DNA of 64,000 nucleotides. Origin: Allobaculum sp. Allo2. GTDB taxonomy: Bacteria > Bacillota_I > Bacilli_A > Erysipelotrichales > Erysipelotrichaceae. Made by a program: the position numbers and the translations under genes. Under the pieces are notes generated by a model. That model ran no database searches, was not told the DNA's origin, and worked only from the letters and a program-made list of their open reading frames with translations. The DNA is taken from NCBI RefSeq assembly GCF_022701175.1, contig NZ_CP078088.1, forward strand, positions 682,001 to 746,000. Direction: 5' to 3'. This document shows, piece by piece, positions 1-9,501 of the stretch (position 1 is the first letter of the stretch; each line of letters starts with the position of its first letter).

Positions 1-1307
1 CCCGAACAGAGACAGGGCTGTGAGCAGAATCTGGAGACCCGGACTTGGTTCGGGTCTCTCTGTTTCGTCCAGCTGGGCTGCCGCTTCTGCGGCCTCTTCG
101 TCGTTCTCCAGTGTGGTCTTTTCCCACTTCAGGACGTCTGCCTGATACTGCGCGAAGTCTGACCGGACTTTGATGGCTTCGAAGATCTTTCTTCTCGCAT
201 GGGCCATACAGTTGAGCTTTCTGCAGGGGACATAGTAGCTGGCATATGCATAAAGCCCGTCTGTCATAAGGGCATGACGAAAAGAACCGCCAAGGAGGGC
301 GATTACGAACTCCTGTTTCTTGTAAGGGAAAAACTTATAGACAGCCATCTGGTTCTCTTCATAGATTCCGCTGACGGCGACAACCATAGAAGACTGTTTT
401 CGATCTTTAACCTCCGTGCACTTTAAAACCGTCTCATCCATATGGACGACGTTACAGTTTGGGAGATCCTCAATCATTTGTTTTACGAGTGGCTTCAGAT
501 AAAGATCGTAAGTTTTTTCCAGGATGTTGCCCATGGTCTGACGGCTGATCGGCAGTCCCGTGAGACTCAGGTGCTTTTCCTGACGATAGGCCGGGGTTCC
601 CATTACGAACTTATCGTAGGCAATTCCCGCGACCATAGAGGAAGTTGCGACACTCTTGTCGATCAGTGCAGGCTCGTCAGGTTCGGCGGTGCGGATGATG
701 GCTTTCCCGTTTTCATCCGTACACTTGTTTGGGCACGCGACTGTCTCACGCAGCACTTCTTCCAGCCTATAGCGAGCGGGAATCCGATGAATCCTATAGT
801 GACGTTTCATTCCAACAGTTTTCATCTCACAGCCGCAAACTGGGCAAATGCGCTTTTCCCCTTCTACACTGAAGGTAGTGGTTTCTTTGACCGCTTCCTG
901 CTTTCTGCACTTGGTGGAAGGTTTTTCTTGCTTCCTTCAACAGAACTGAGCTTTAAATCTTCAGCTTCTTTACGATAGCGGTCTCCCTCTTCCTGATATT
1001 TCGCAGCCCGGTTAAAACAAACATCGGCTTTCAGATCAAGCTGAGCCAGCTGTTTATTCAGAATATTGATATCTGGGCCGCCGTCCTCGTTTTCAGAGTA
1101 ATCCAGTTTCAAGGGAACCATCTTTTCCGTAGAAGGACCAAAGCGGCCGCTTTTCACGGCTTTATTGATTTCTTTAGCGAAATAGAGATCCAGGTACATA
1201 TCCTCAATAAATTTGTCTTTCTCTTCTTCCGTCATGGTGCTGATCTGATGATGAAGATCTTCGAGGAGCTCGTTGCGGATTGTCTGGTAAGGGTTCGGCA
1301 CATTCAT
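1..1307 (-). CDS. tnpC: IS66 transposase TnpC, partial and frameshifted
   Basis: This is the DDE transposase of the IS66 element; it cuts and joins the element ends. Reading from 1307, the first ~125 residues are the charged N-terminal region seen in IS66 TnpC. The frame then breaks near 915-940 (one A missing in an A run) and continues with a zinc-finger-like CPVCGCEMK segment, the stretch TSSMVAGIAYDKFVMGTPAY, the catalytic-region motif HMDETVLKC and then LMTDGLYAYASYY. The C-terminus lies beyond base 1. Start ATG at 1307 has no obvious ribosome site, so translation may be coupled to tnpB. Family identification is firm; whether the gene is intact depends on the frame break being an error. 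Confidence 0.85.
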
Positions 1308-1399
1308 GTATTAAATTTAACATATTTAGAGCGATAGATAAAGTAAATGGGATGATTTATCTTGATATTCCTTCAAGAAAATCATCCTTTTAAATTGGT

Positions 1400-1784
1400 T
1401 TAAACGTACTTATAAGTTCGTGGCAGAAATGCCGGCTGGGGAACAATCGACAGACCGGAAAGCAGAGAGGCCAGCTGCGAACAGTCAATTCGCATGAAGT
1501 CGGACTGGTCAGTGCTGACAGGCCACTGAAGGGAAGATCTGGAGAGTCGCTTATAAACAAGCCAGAATCCATTTCCGTCACGAAGGATACCTTTGATCTT
1601 GTTCTTCTGTCGATTAACGAAGAAAAGAGGGATCCATCCAGCGGATCCAGAGCGAGAGGTCCTTGAACCAGGGGACGTAACCGTCAATTCCTTTGCGAAG
1701 GTCAGCAGGCATCTGAGCCAGATAGATGTTTTTAACTTTGGAGAAATCGATACCGAGATCGATTGCAGGGATGATTGATTCCAT
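1400..1784 (-). CDS. tnpB: IS66 accessory protein TnpB (Orf2), frameshifted
   Basis: TnpB is a small protein needed for IS66 transposition; its biochemical role is not settled. The start at 1784 follows an AAGGAGG site. The N-terminus reads KNIYLAQMPADLRKGIDGY, the typical DLRKGIDG signature, and the C-terminal half reads NRQKNKIKGILRDGNGFWL then YKRLSRSSLQWP, the equally typical 'RDGNGFWLxYKRL' signature. Between them (about 1625-1665) the frame changes, probably twice, with the expected LDPLDGSLF segment visible in a third frame. Length repaired is about 128 residues, near the usual 115-130. It is upstream of tnpC on the same strand. Confidence 0.85.
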
Positions 1785-1850
1785 GAAAAAGCCTCCTTGA
1801 ATAAAGGAATTATCCCAAGGAGGCGGTCGAGAAAATACCCGTCTTTTATT

Positions 1851-1860
1851 TGACGCTTAC
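1851..1860 (-). repeat. Outer terminal inverted repeat of the IS66 element
   Basis: Reading inward from 1860 on the minus strand gives GTAAGCGTCA, followed by the tnpB leader. IS66-family ends begin with GTAA. The partner repeat is outside the window, so the boundary rests on this match and its position just upstream of tnpB. Confidence 0.6.
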
Positions 1861-1963
1861 ATTCAAAATGGACAGGAGCTGTGTTCGAACGAAATGAATT
1901 CGAATCGCTGTCGGCGCGCAAATTGCTGTGTTCTAACTGAAGGTTTCCAGAAGGCTGGGAAGC

Positions 1964-2616
1964 TCACGAAGGGAGCAAACTTTTTAAGGCCATCTTCCTG
2001 CGAGCGTACAGTGCATGATTTTTGCGATCGACCCAAATGGCGGGCCAGCGCATTTTTCCAGCGGGAATCATATCCCACCAGTAGCCGGCGGCAATGTGAA
2101 TGTGCGTGTTGCTTTTGAGATTCAAAGCCTTTTCGGCTTCTTCAAAAAGACGAGCTGCGGTTTATATGCGTGTACCTGATCCGCCAGAAGCACGTGGTCA
2201 ATCGAACTGCCAAGCTTTTGCAGATGATGACGCATTAAAGAATCGTAAGTATTGGACATCAGGACGATGGTCCATCCCTGCGCATGAAGTTTAGCCAGAC
2301 TCTCTTTTACCTCTTCAAAAGGCTCCGCTTCACGATACGCCTGCAGGATCCGTTCCGCCTGTGTCTGAAAGACTTGCGCGCTCAGTTCAAAATCGACATA
2401 GCTGAGAATTTCGCGTACGAGCGACTCAAATGGGCGAAAAGTTTCGCCATACATGAGCCGATCTTCATAGCGGCTGTAATAGTCGCAGGCTTTTTGGGGA
2501 TCCAGCTGATTTGCGCGGGCAATTTGAGCAAGCGCCTGATCGACGCTGTCCAGATTGAGAAGCGTCCCATAGCAGTCGAAGGTGAGAATCCGATTGGATG
2601 GATTGTTTTCGTTCAT
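1964..2616 (-). CDS. HAD-superfamily hydrolase (2-haloacid dehalogenase-like), frameshifted
   Basis: A cytoplasmic phosphatase/dehalogenase-fold enzyme; substrate unknown. The nucleophile motif I is near residue 10 (ILTFDCYGTLLN, where the usual DxDxT second Asp is replaced by Tyr, as in haloacid dehalogenase-like members). Motif II is IVLMSNTYDS, and a KPQ Lys follows. After a frame break near 2140 the protein continues RLFEEAEKALNL, then HIHIAAGYWWDMIPAGKM and AIWVDRKN, the typical C-terminal acid/cap pattern of this group. Start at 2616 has a GGAGGA site. Repaired length about 217 residues. It is followed by the IS66 end and preceded by a terminated small membrane gene, so it appears to be monocistronic. 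Confidence 0.8.
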
Positions 2617-2756
2617 GAAGTCCTCCTGCCGTCCGCCGACGGCCTTTTCGTTATTATGGATATTCTTACTGGCCGGCCGATACTTTTGAGATAAGGAAAG
2701 AATTTTGGCGAAAAAGATCCATATTTAGCGCATGAACATATAGCGCAGCAGCGTAT

Positions 2757-2789
2757 GAAAAAGGGCCGTCTTCGTAAAGAAGACGGCCC
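2757..2789 (-). terminator. Rho-independent terminator
   Basis: Ten-base perfect stem GGGCCGTCTT/AAGACGGCCC followed on the minus strand by TTTTTC. It ends the small membrane-protein gene just upstream. Confidence 0.9.
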
Positions 2790-2792
2790 GGT

Positions 2793-3095
2793 TCAGTTTT
2801 TAAATTGGATTGGATTAAAGATCGGTTTCTGTATATTCCGCATCGATGATATCGCCGTTGGAATCCGAGTGGATGGAGTCGGCGCCCGATTCGATGCGCG
2901 GATTCTTTCGCGGCTGAAGCTGTTAAATGTACTGTCGGTCGGCATCTGGAATGAACGGGTATAGACGCGAACGGTCGGCCGACGGAACAGCAGGCTGAGG
3001 AATCCAAAAATCAGCAGGAAGGGCAGCAGCGGAAGCAGGATACTTCCAAAAAGACTAAAGCAAGTGTGATCAGAAGAGTGGTAAGTACAAATGAC
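2793..3095 (-). CDS. Small membrane protein of unknown function, frameshifted
   Basis: I do not recognise this gene. From ATG 3095 (site GGAGCATCTC) it reads MSFVLTTLLITLALVF, a hydrophobic stretch, then after a frame break near 3045-3050 a second hydrophobic segment LLPLLPFLLIFGFLSLLF, followed by about 50 residues of a polar, Ser/Thr/Arg/Pro-rich tail ending NPIQFKN. Total about 100 residues. The picture is a protein with one long or two short membrane segments and a basic cytoplasmic or external tail. A strong terminator directly follows the stop, which supports it being a real transcription unit. Confidence 0.5.
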   Translation of the reverse strand, partial: VICTYHSSDHTCFSLFGSILLPLLPFLLIFGFLSLLFRRPTVRVYTRSFQMPTDSTFNSFSRERIRASNRAPTPSTRIPTAISSMRNIQKPIFNPIQFKN

Positions 3096-3287
3096 ATAGA
3101 GATGCTCCTTTCCGTTCATGCATACAGAATACCAGTGAGGTTCTGTCAAAAGCAGACAAAATATGTGCAATTTCCGTGTCGGGGCGAACCGCTTACACAA
3201 CCGGGTTCGCAAGACACTTCTTTTCTAATCGCGTCTTGACAAAATAAGGCGCGTTTTTGACATTTTTCGCGTTTGGAGACCTGAATC

Positions 3288-3875
3288 TCAGCACTCGCGC
3301 GTTACGCTGCAGCGCTTCTGGATCGTGATGGATCCGGAAAAACGGTCCGCAGCTTCCTTTTCCATATTCTGGTCGCTTAAAAGGTAAATACAGCCATTGA
3401 GCCGTAATCCGCCTGCAGTTCGAGAACGCCGCTCTGATGCAGCCAGGATTCGACTTTTCCGGCCAGATCGTAGCCGGTCTGCAGTTCGTAGAGCGTAAAG
3501 GTTTTCGCTTCCAGAAAGGAAGCTTCTTTGAGCCCATTGGCAACGCCTCCCGAATAGGCGCGGACCAGGCCGCCTTTGCCCTAAAGCGTACCGCCAAAAT
3601 AGCGGATGACCACGGCGCAGATTTCATCGGCTTCGCTGTTTCGCAGCACATCCAGCATTGGTCTTCCGGCTGTTCCAGCGGGTTCGCCGTCGTCGCTGGA
3701 ATGGGTGAGCGCGCCGATTTTTACGGCGCTGCAGCAGTGCGTCGCATCCGGGTATTCCTTTTGATCTGCGCGATGAACTCCCGGGCTTCCGGCATCGTTT
3801 TTACCCGGTGAAGGAGGGTAATAAAACGGCTTTTTTGATTTCTTCGCGGAATTCAACATCTTCTTTGAGGACCAT
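3288..3875 (-). CDS. YigZ/IMPACT family protein, frameshifted
   Basis: A member of the conserved YigZ/IMPACT family, linked in other organisms to translation regulation; the bacterial role is unclear. The start at 3875 is followed by VEFREEIKK. Then, in shifting frames, come AREFIAQIKR, the signature YPDATHCCSAVKIG, SSDDGEPAGTAGRPML, VVIRYFGGTLLGKGGLVRAY and SGGV, all in the family order. The C-terminal domain ends QADYGSMAVFTF and a frame-shifted tail to the TGA at 3288. At least three breaks (near 3805, 3730, 3580 and 3380), each at or near a run of like bases. Repaired length about 196 residues against the usual ~205. It faces away from the leu operon, with which it shares a divergent intergenic region. 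Confidence 0.8.
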
Positions 3876-3938
3876 AAGCTTCCTTTCTGAATAATTCACA
3901 CATTATTTTCATGGATTTTCATCAATTTTCATAAGTCG

Positions 3939-3968
3939 TTGACAGGCTTTTTGCCCCTCTTTTAGAAT
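3939..3968 (+). promoter_or_regulatory. Sigma-A promoter of the leu operon
   Basis: TTGACA at 3939-3944 and TAGAAT at 3963-3968 with an 18-base spacer. It lies just upstream of the T-box leader and has the expected orientation. Confidence 0.75.
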
Positions 3969-3974
3969 GAAAAC

Positions 3975-4227
3975 ACGTTCAAAAAGCACTGACAAGGACC
4001 AAACCATCAGGAATTCTTGCAGAAAGCGGCCGGCTGATGAAAGACCGCAGAACAATGATGGCATACTCCCTTCGAGCTGAAAGAGTGAATGCAGTAATTC
4101 TTTCCGGGTATTCCCGTTACAGAAGAAAGCGATTGATGGATCGCTAAGCGGCTGCCGCACTGGCAGCAAGAAGAGTGGTACCGCGGATCATTCCGTCTCT
4201 TTTCCCTGGGAAAGGAGACGTTTTTTT
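3975..4227 (+). promoter_or_regulatory. T-box riboswitch, leucine type by context
   Basis: A T-box leader senses uncharged tRNA and lets transcription pass the leader terminator when the amino acid is scarce. The conserved T-box core AGAGTGGTACCGCGG is at 4172-4186. The terminator stem CGTCTC.../...GAGACG with seven T residues is at 4194-4227. Upstream, 3985-4165 holds the long stem I and stems II/III. A candidate specifier CTC (Leu) lies in the segment ATACTCCCTTC near 4061-4070, but I have not drawn the full fold. The downstream genes are the leucine biosynthesis operon, which is the main basis for the tRNA-Leu assignment. Confidence 0.9.
4194..4227 (+). terminator. T-box leader terminator
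   Basis: Stem with arms CGTCTCTTTTCCC and GGGAAAGGAGACG, then TTTTTTT at 4221-4227. The left arm follows the T-box core, the arrangement needed for the antiterminator switch. Confidence 0.85.
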
Positions 4228-4320
4228 CGATATTCGCCGTTTCTGCGACCACAGACTGTCCGTTTTGCACACGCTCAGAGGCTGCATTTTCATCGTACTG
4301 AACAGAAAAGAGGATATTAC

Positions 4321-6019
4321 ATGAACGCGAACAAGTATTCACCGGGGTACTTTCCCCAAAGACCAGCGAATACCGCTGGGTCAGAAAAGATCATCCGGAC
4401 AAGGCGCCGTTCTGGTGCTCCGTCGATCTGCGCGACGGCAACCAGGCGCTGATCGTGCCCATGTCCCTGGAAGAAAAACTGGAATTTTTCAAGCTGCTCT
4501 GCGACATCGGCTTCAAGGAAATCGAAGTCGGCTTTCCGGCCGCAAGTCAGACCGAATATGAATTTCTGCGCACGCTGATCGAGCAGGATCTCATTCCGGA
4601 CGATGTCACCATTCAGGTGCTCACCCAGTGCCGGGAACACATAATTCGAAAGACGTTTGAAGCCATTCAGGGTGCTCCGAAAGCGGTGGTTCATTTTTAT
4701 AATTCGACTTCGAAAGCGCAGCGCGAACAGGTCTTCAAAAAGTCCATGGAGGAAATTAAGGAAATCGCGCTGGACGGTGCCCGTCTGGTCAAGCAGCTTT
4801 CCCAGGAATACGACGGCAATTTCCTGTTTGAATATTCGCCGGAATCCTTTACCGGAACCGAACCGGACTTTGCGCTCGACGTCTGCAATGCCGTAATCGA
4901 CATTATGGAGCCGACACCCGATCGGCCGATGATCATCAATCTGCCCGTTACAGTCGAAATGTCGCTTCCGCACGTATACGCCAACCAGATTGAGTACTGC
5001 TCCGACCGCCTCCATAACCGTCAGTCCATTATTCTTTCCACGCATCCGCATAACGACCGCGGAACCGGCGTCGCCGATACGGAACTGGCCCTGCTCGCCG
5101 GTGCTCAGCGCGTGGAATGCTGCCTTTTGGAAACGGGGAACGCACCGGAAACGTCGATGCGATTACGCTGGCGATGAACATGCTCGTTCTGGGCGTGGAT
5201 CCGGGCCTCGATTTTTCCAATATGCCGGAAATCGTCGAAACGTATGAACGCCTGACGCGCATGCATGTGCATGACCGGCAGCCTTATGCGGGTTCGCTCG
5301 TCTTCGCAGCGTTCTCGGGAAGCCATCAGGATGCAATTGCCAAAGGCATGAAATGCAAGGAAGAAGATCCCGAAGGCCGCTGGACCGTTCCTTACTTGCC
5401 GATCGATCCGCAGGATCTTTCCCGCACATACGACGCGGATGTCATCCGTGTGAATTCGCAGTCCGGAAAAGGCGGCATCGGCTATATTCTCGAAACGCGC
5501 TACGGCTACAATCTGCCGCCGAAAATGCGCGAAGACTTCGGCTATAAAGTGAAGGATATTTCGGACCGCCACCATTCCGAACTGAAGCCGGATGAAATTT
5601 TCGAAATTTTCCAGTCGGCGTATCTCAATCTTGCTGCTCCGGCTTTCGATATTCACGAAGCGCACTTCATTCAGGGCAAGACGCTCAAGGCGATCGTCTC
5701 GGCCATTTATCAGGGCGAGGAAGTCGAATGGTACGCCTCCGGAAACGGCCGCCTGAACGCGGTCAACAACGCCATCAAGGGCGGAACGAGTCTGGAATAC
5801 ACGCTCGAAACGTATACCGAACATTCCCTTTCCAATAATTCTTCCGCCAGCGCTGCCTGCTATGTCGGTCTGCTCTGGCCGGACGGCAGCCGCACATGGG
5901 GCGCGGGCACGGATTCCGATATCATTTTCGCCGGAATTCTCGCCCTCGCCTCTGCGCTGAACAATCGCTTTATTCAAGAGGAAAAGAAGCGCTCGCATGA
6001 GCGAAGAAGAGGAGACTGA
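4321..6019 (+). CDS. leuA: 2-isopropylmalate synthase (long, yeast/actinobacterial-like form), frameshifted
   Basis: LeuA condenses acetyl-CoA with 2-oxoisovalerate, the first step of leucine synthesis. The start at 4321 follows AGAGGATATTAC. After a frame break near 4355 it reads [12 protein letters not shown], the metal- and substrate-binding start of the TIM barrel, then [15 protein letters not shown], and [11 protein letters not shown] with the second metal-binding His pair. A second break near 5130 (one G missing before [10 protein letters not shown]) leads into the second half with [10 protein letters not shown] and a C-terminal regulatory-type domain containing [14 protein letters not shown]. 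Length about 566 residues, which matches the long LeuA group (~560) rather than the ~510 residue E. coli type. First gene of the operon, under T-box control; leuC starts 5 bases after the stop. Confidence 0.93.
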
Positions 6020-6024
6020 ACTTT

Positions 6025-7326
6025 ATGGCCATGACCATGACCCAGAAAATTCTGGCCAGCCATGCCCGTCTCGATTCCGTTGAAGCCGGCCAGCTGATTT
6101 TAGCGGATCTGACAGGCGTGCTGGGCAACGACATTACGACCCCGGTAGCTATTGCCGAATTTGAAAAAGCCGGATTTGATTCTGTATACGATCCGGAAAA
6201 AATCAACATTGTACTCGATCATTTCGTCCCCAATAAGGACATCAAGGCTGCCAAGCAGTCCGCTGCGTGCCGTTCCTTTTGTAAAAAACATGAAATTTCC
6301 CACTTTTACGATGTCGGCAAGATGGGTATTGAACACGCCCTGCTTCCGGAACAGGGACGAGTAACCGCGGGCGACTGCCTGATCGGTGCCGATTCCCATA
6401 CGTGTACATACGGTGCGCTCGGCGCGTTTTCGACCGGCGTCGGTTCAACCGATATGGCCGCCGGCATGGCCACTGGTAAGGCGTGGTTTAAAGTGCCTTC
6501 CGCTATTCAGGTCGTCCTGAAGGGAAAGCTGCCCCGGTACGTATCCGGCAAGGATGTAATCCTTTCGCTGATCGGCCAGATCGGTGTAGACGGCGCGCTC
6601 TACAAATCGCTCGAATTCACGGGCGAGGGCGTGCAGTCGCTTTCCATGGACGATCGCCTCTGCATCTGCAATATGGCCATTGAAGCCGGCGCCAAAAACG
6701 GCATTTTCCCCGTGGATGAAAAAACGATCGCCTATCTCAAAGAACACGGCGCCGCGAATCCCGTTATTTTTGAAGCCGATCCGGATGCCGTCTATGAGCA
6801 GACGATCGAAATCGATCTCGATCAGCTCGTTCCGGTTGTGGCCTGGCCGCACCTGCCGGAAAATACCCGGCCGGCAAGCGAGTCTGGGGAAGTTCAGATC
6901 GATCAGGTTGTCATCGGCAGCTGCACCAACGGCCGCATGGAAGATATGGACGCGGCGTATGAAATTCTCAAGGGCCGTCATGTTGCGAACGGTGTTCGCT
7001 GCATCATCATTCCGGCGACCATGGACATTTACAAGCAGTGCATCGCCAACGGCTATCTGATGGCGTTCATTGAAGCCGGCGCTGTCGTTTCAACGCCGAC
7101 CTGCGGTCCGTGTCTGGGCGGCTACATGGGCATTCTTGCTCCAGGTGAACGCTGCATTTCCACCACCAACCGAAACTTTGTCGGCCGCATGGGCGATGTC
7201 ACTTCCGAGGTGTACCTCGCTTCGCCCTACACCGCCGCCGCCAGCGCCCTGACTGGATCTATTACCGATCCGAGAAATCCGGATCTGAATTCGAATGACG
7301 ATATGGAGGACAACGCTCATGAATAA
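6025..7326 (+). CDS. leuC: 3-isopropylmalate dehydratase large subunit
   Basis: LeuC with LeuD isomerises 2- to 3-isopropylmalate using a [4Fe-4S] cluster. The frame is intact, 433 residues, typical of the shorter archaeal/homoaconitase-like LeuC group (about 420) rather than the 466-residue E. coli form. Visible motifs: [17 protein letters not shown] near residue 118, and the three cluster Cys in VIGSCTNGR (about residue 300) and in [10 protein letters not shown] (about 360). It overlaps leuD by 8 bases, so the two subunits are translationally coupled. Few of its neighbours are unbroken, which makes it useful as a quality reference. Confidence 0.95.
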   Translation: MAMTMTQKILASHARLDSVEAGQLILADLTGVLGNDITTPVAIAEFEKAGFDSVYDPEKINIVLDHFVPNKDIKAAKQSAACRSFCKKHEISHFYDVGKMGIEHALLPEQGRVTAGDCLIGADSHTCTYGALGAFSTGVGSTDMAAGMATGKAWFKVPSAIQVVLKGKLPRYVSGKDVILSLIGQIGVDGALYKSLEFTGEGVQSLSMDDRLCICNMAIEAGAKNGIFPVDEKTIAYLKEHGAANPVIFEADPDAVYEQTIEIDLDQLVPVVAWPHLPENTRPASESGEVQIDQVVIGSCTNGRMEDMDAAYEILKGRHVANGVRCIIIPATMDIYKQCIANGYLMAFIEAGAVVSTPTCGPCLGGYMGILAPGERCISTTNRNFVGRMGDVTSEVYLASPYTAAASALTGSITDPRNPDLNSNDDMEDNAHE

Positions 7327-7815
7327 TGCCTGCGGAAAAACCTTTCTTTATCCTGACAACGTCGATACGGACGTCATCATTCCCGCCCGCTATCTCAATA
7401 CTCCGGATGCACAGGCGCTTGCTGAACACTGCATGGAAGATATTGATCCCAGCTTTACGCAAAAGGTAAAAGCCGGCGATCTGATTACCGCGGGATGGAA
7501 CTTTGGCTGCGGTTCGAGCCGTGAACACGCGCCGCTGGCGATTAAAACGGCCGGCATCTCCTGCGTCATCGCGAAATCCTTCGCGCGCATTTTTACCGCA
7601 ACGCCATCAATATCGGGCTGCCGATTCTTGAGTGTGAAGAAGCTGCGAACCAGATCCAGGCCGGCGATGAAATCGAAGTCGATTTCGCGACGGGAACGAT
7701 TACCGACAAAACGCAGAACAAAAGCTGGAAAGCCCAGCCGTTTCCAGAATTCATTCAGGCCATCATCAGTCAGGGCGGCTGGATGAACTATTTGCGGCAG
7801 ATGGAAAAAGACTGA
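7319..7815 (+). CDS. leuD: 3-isopropylmalate dehydratase small subunit, frameshifted
   Basis: Small subunit partner of LeuC, carrying the swivelling domain that closes the active site. The start at 7319 overlaps leuC. The N-terminus reads [16 protein letters not shown], then [17 protein letters not shown], the LeuD signature. The frame breaks at 7590 where [13 protein letters not shown] needs one more T in a T5 run, and continues to [13 protein letters not shown]. Repaired length about 165 residues, normal for the short LeuD type that pairs with this kind of LeuC. Confidence 0.93.
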
Positions 7816-8036
7816 TTGGAAAGATCGGTTCAGCCGTCCATCGAAGCGATCAGAAACTCAGAAAATAGAGAAATATGCATCTCTGGATTTCACGCGGCAA
7901 AAGAAACGTTCAGAGATACAGAATTCTGAATCTGCGAAGTCACAGAAAGACAAAACGCTGAAAACGAACCGTTAAAAACAAAGCAATATAAAACAAAGCG
8001 TTAAAAGAGAAAAACCGAAATACGGAGAGAAAAACC
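7816..8036 (+). other. A-rich spacer between leuD and leuB
   Basis: This 221-base stretch has no gene. It is rich in A and in short CAGA/GAAA repeats. It contains a near-palindrome around 7913-7930 centred on GAATTC (arms GATACAGAA and TTCTGAATC, one mismatch) and a small hairpin AGAGAAATATGCATCTCT near 7867. It has no T run, so it is more likely an RNA-processing or stability element than a terminator; this is inference. Confidence 0.4.
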
Positions 8037-9111
8037 ATGAAAAAACCATCGGTGTCATTCGCGGCGACTGTTCGTCGCGCGAAATCGTCGAACAGACGCT
8101 GCGCGTACTCGATCGAATTGCCGAAAAATACAATCACGAATGGACGTATGTGCCAATCGCCATGGGCGGCGACGCCATTGACCAGTTTGGCGAACCGCTC
8201 CCGCAAAGCGAACTCGACAAATGCCTTGCGGCGGATGCAGTCCTGCTCGGTGCCGTCGGAGGTCCAAAGTGGGAAGGTCTGCCGGGAGACAAACGGCCGG
8301 AAAAAGGCCTGCTGGCTCTGCGCAAGGGCATGGGCCTGTTCTCAAACCTGCGCCCGGCGAAAATCTGGCCGCAGCTGGCCGACGCGTCCCCGCTCAAAAG
8401 GAAATTACTGATCAGGGCATCGATTTTGTCATCGTGCGCGAACTGACCGGCGGTGTCTACTTTGGCGAACACACCACAAAAGAAGTGAACGGCGTCCGTC
8501 AGGCGCTCGATCTCATGCCATACGATGAAAACGAAATCCGCCGCATCGGCAAAGTCGGTTTTGAAACGGCCATGAAGCGAAACAAAAAGCTTACCCTGGT
8601 CGATAAAGCCAATGTCCTCGATACGTCCCGGCTCTGGAGAGCCGTTCTGTACGATCTGGCAAAAGACTATCCGGAAGTGGATTTCGATGTGATGTTTGTG
8701 GACAACGCGGCCATGCAGATCTGCAAAAATCCCGCGCAGTTCGATACGATCGTCACCGAAAACATGTTTGGCGACATCCTTTCCGATGAAGCGTCCGAAA
8801 TTACCGGCTCGATCGGCATGATCCCCTCGTCCTCGCTTGGCGAAGGCACACGGGGCCTTTATGAGCCGATCCACGGGTCGGCTCCCGACATTGCGGGAAA
8901 GAACCTCGTGAATCCGCTGGCGTGCATTCTCTCCGCCGCCATGATGCTTCGCTATTCCTTTGGCATGGAAGAAGAAGCGTCCGCCATCGAAAAGGGCGTC
9001 GAAGCGGTGCTCAATAAAGGGCTGCGTACAGCCGATATGATGAGCGAGGGTATGACGCAGGTCGGCACCCGCGAAATGACAGATGCGCTGCTCGAAGAAC
9101 TCGCTGACTGA
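8037..9111 (+). CDS. leuB: 3-isopropylmalate dehydrogenase, frameshifted
   Basis: LeuB oxidises and decarboxylates 3-isopropylmalate, the third leucine-specific step. The ATG at 8037 follows GGAGAG. Repairing one A in the A run at 8040 gives [18 protein letters not shown], which replaces the usual GDGIGPE motif with GDCSSRE. The body is normal: [10 protein letters not shown], the segment [15 protein letters not shown] with the substrate-binding Arg residues, [33 protein letters not shown] with the metal-binding Asp residues, and [16 protein letters not shown] for NAD binding. A second break is at about 8395 (A run). Repaired length about 358 residues, normal. It closes the operon and is followed by a terminator. 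Confidence 0.92.
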
Positions 9112-9256
9112 ATTTTTTACTGTACTCAGCGGCTTTACCGGTCAGTCGGTCGCCAGGCCGGATTTGGGAGGGAAAGGATATCCCAGTCAAATCGCAAATC
9201 CATCCCCAGGGATATAGCCAAAAATTCCAAAACTATCAAAACTATATAGAACAGTC

Positions 9257-9317
9257 AGAAGCGGTTTTCACTCGGCCTTTTCCCTGCTGGGAAAGTGCCG
9301 GCTGAAGACCGCTTTTC
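9257..9317 (+). terminator. Probable terminator of the leu operon
   Basis: Outer stem AGCGGT/ACCGCT with additional pairing inside (TTTCA/TGAAG region and CGGC/GCCG), followed by TTTTC. It lies 146 bases past leuB. The rest of 9112-9501 shows no gene; a -10-like TATAAT at 9463-9468 precedes the next gene. Confidence 0.6.
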
Positions 9318-9462
9318 TGCACAGCCTGCGCTTCTTTGTGCACCGGTTTAAGGAACGGGAAAAACAAGGAATAAATGCGGGATTCTTTTTGTCAAAGGAA
9401 AAAGGAATCACTAAGAAGCGATGAAATTATTCTTAAGTCCTTCTGGAAAGATAGCCCGTCGA

Positions 9463-9468
9463 TATAAT
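9463..9468 (+). promoter_or_regulatory. Candidate -10 element for nfeD
   Basis: TATAAT 33 bases upstream of the AUG of the NfeD gene. No good -35 hexamer is seen at the right spacing, so the assignment is tentative. Confidence 0.4.
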
Positions 9469-9501
9469 CGAACTATCGAGATCAAAAAGGAGGAAGGATG
9501 C

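Larger units (their letters stand above)
1..1860 (-). mobile_element. IS66-family insertion sequence, partial (right part)
   Basis: The minus strand carries tnpB followed by tnpC, the usual IS66 order, and the outer end at 1860 reads inward as GTAAGCGTCA, matching the GTAA-type termini known for IS66 elements. The element runs off the left window edge, so the second terminal repeat and the target duplication cannot be seen. No tnpA is visible between the end and tnpB, which fits the shorter IS66 subgroup. The inner genes each have at least one frame break, which may be sequence error rather than decay. It lies about 100 bp beyond the stop of a HAD gene and disrupts nothing visible. Confidence 0.85.

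Noticed and set aside
5105-5998. A 297-codon minus-strand frame opposite leuA
   Set aside because: Shadow of leuA; plus-strand motifs are those of isopropylmalate synthase.
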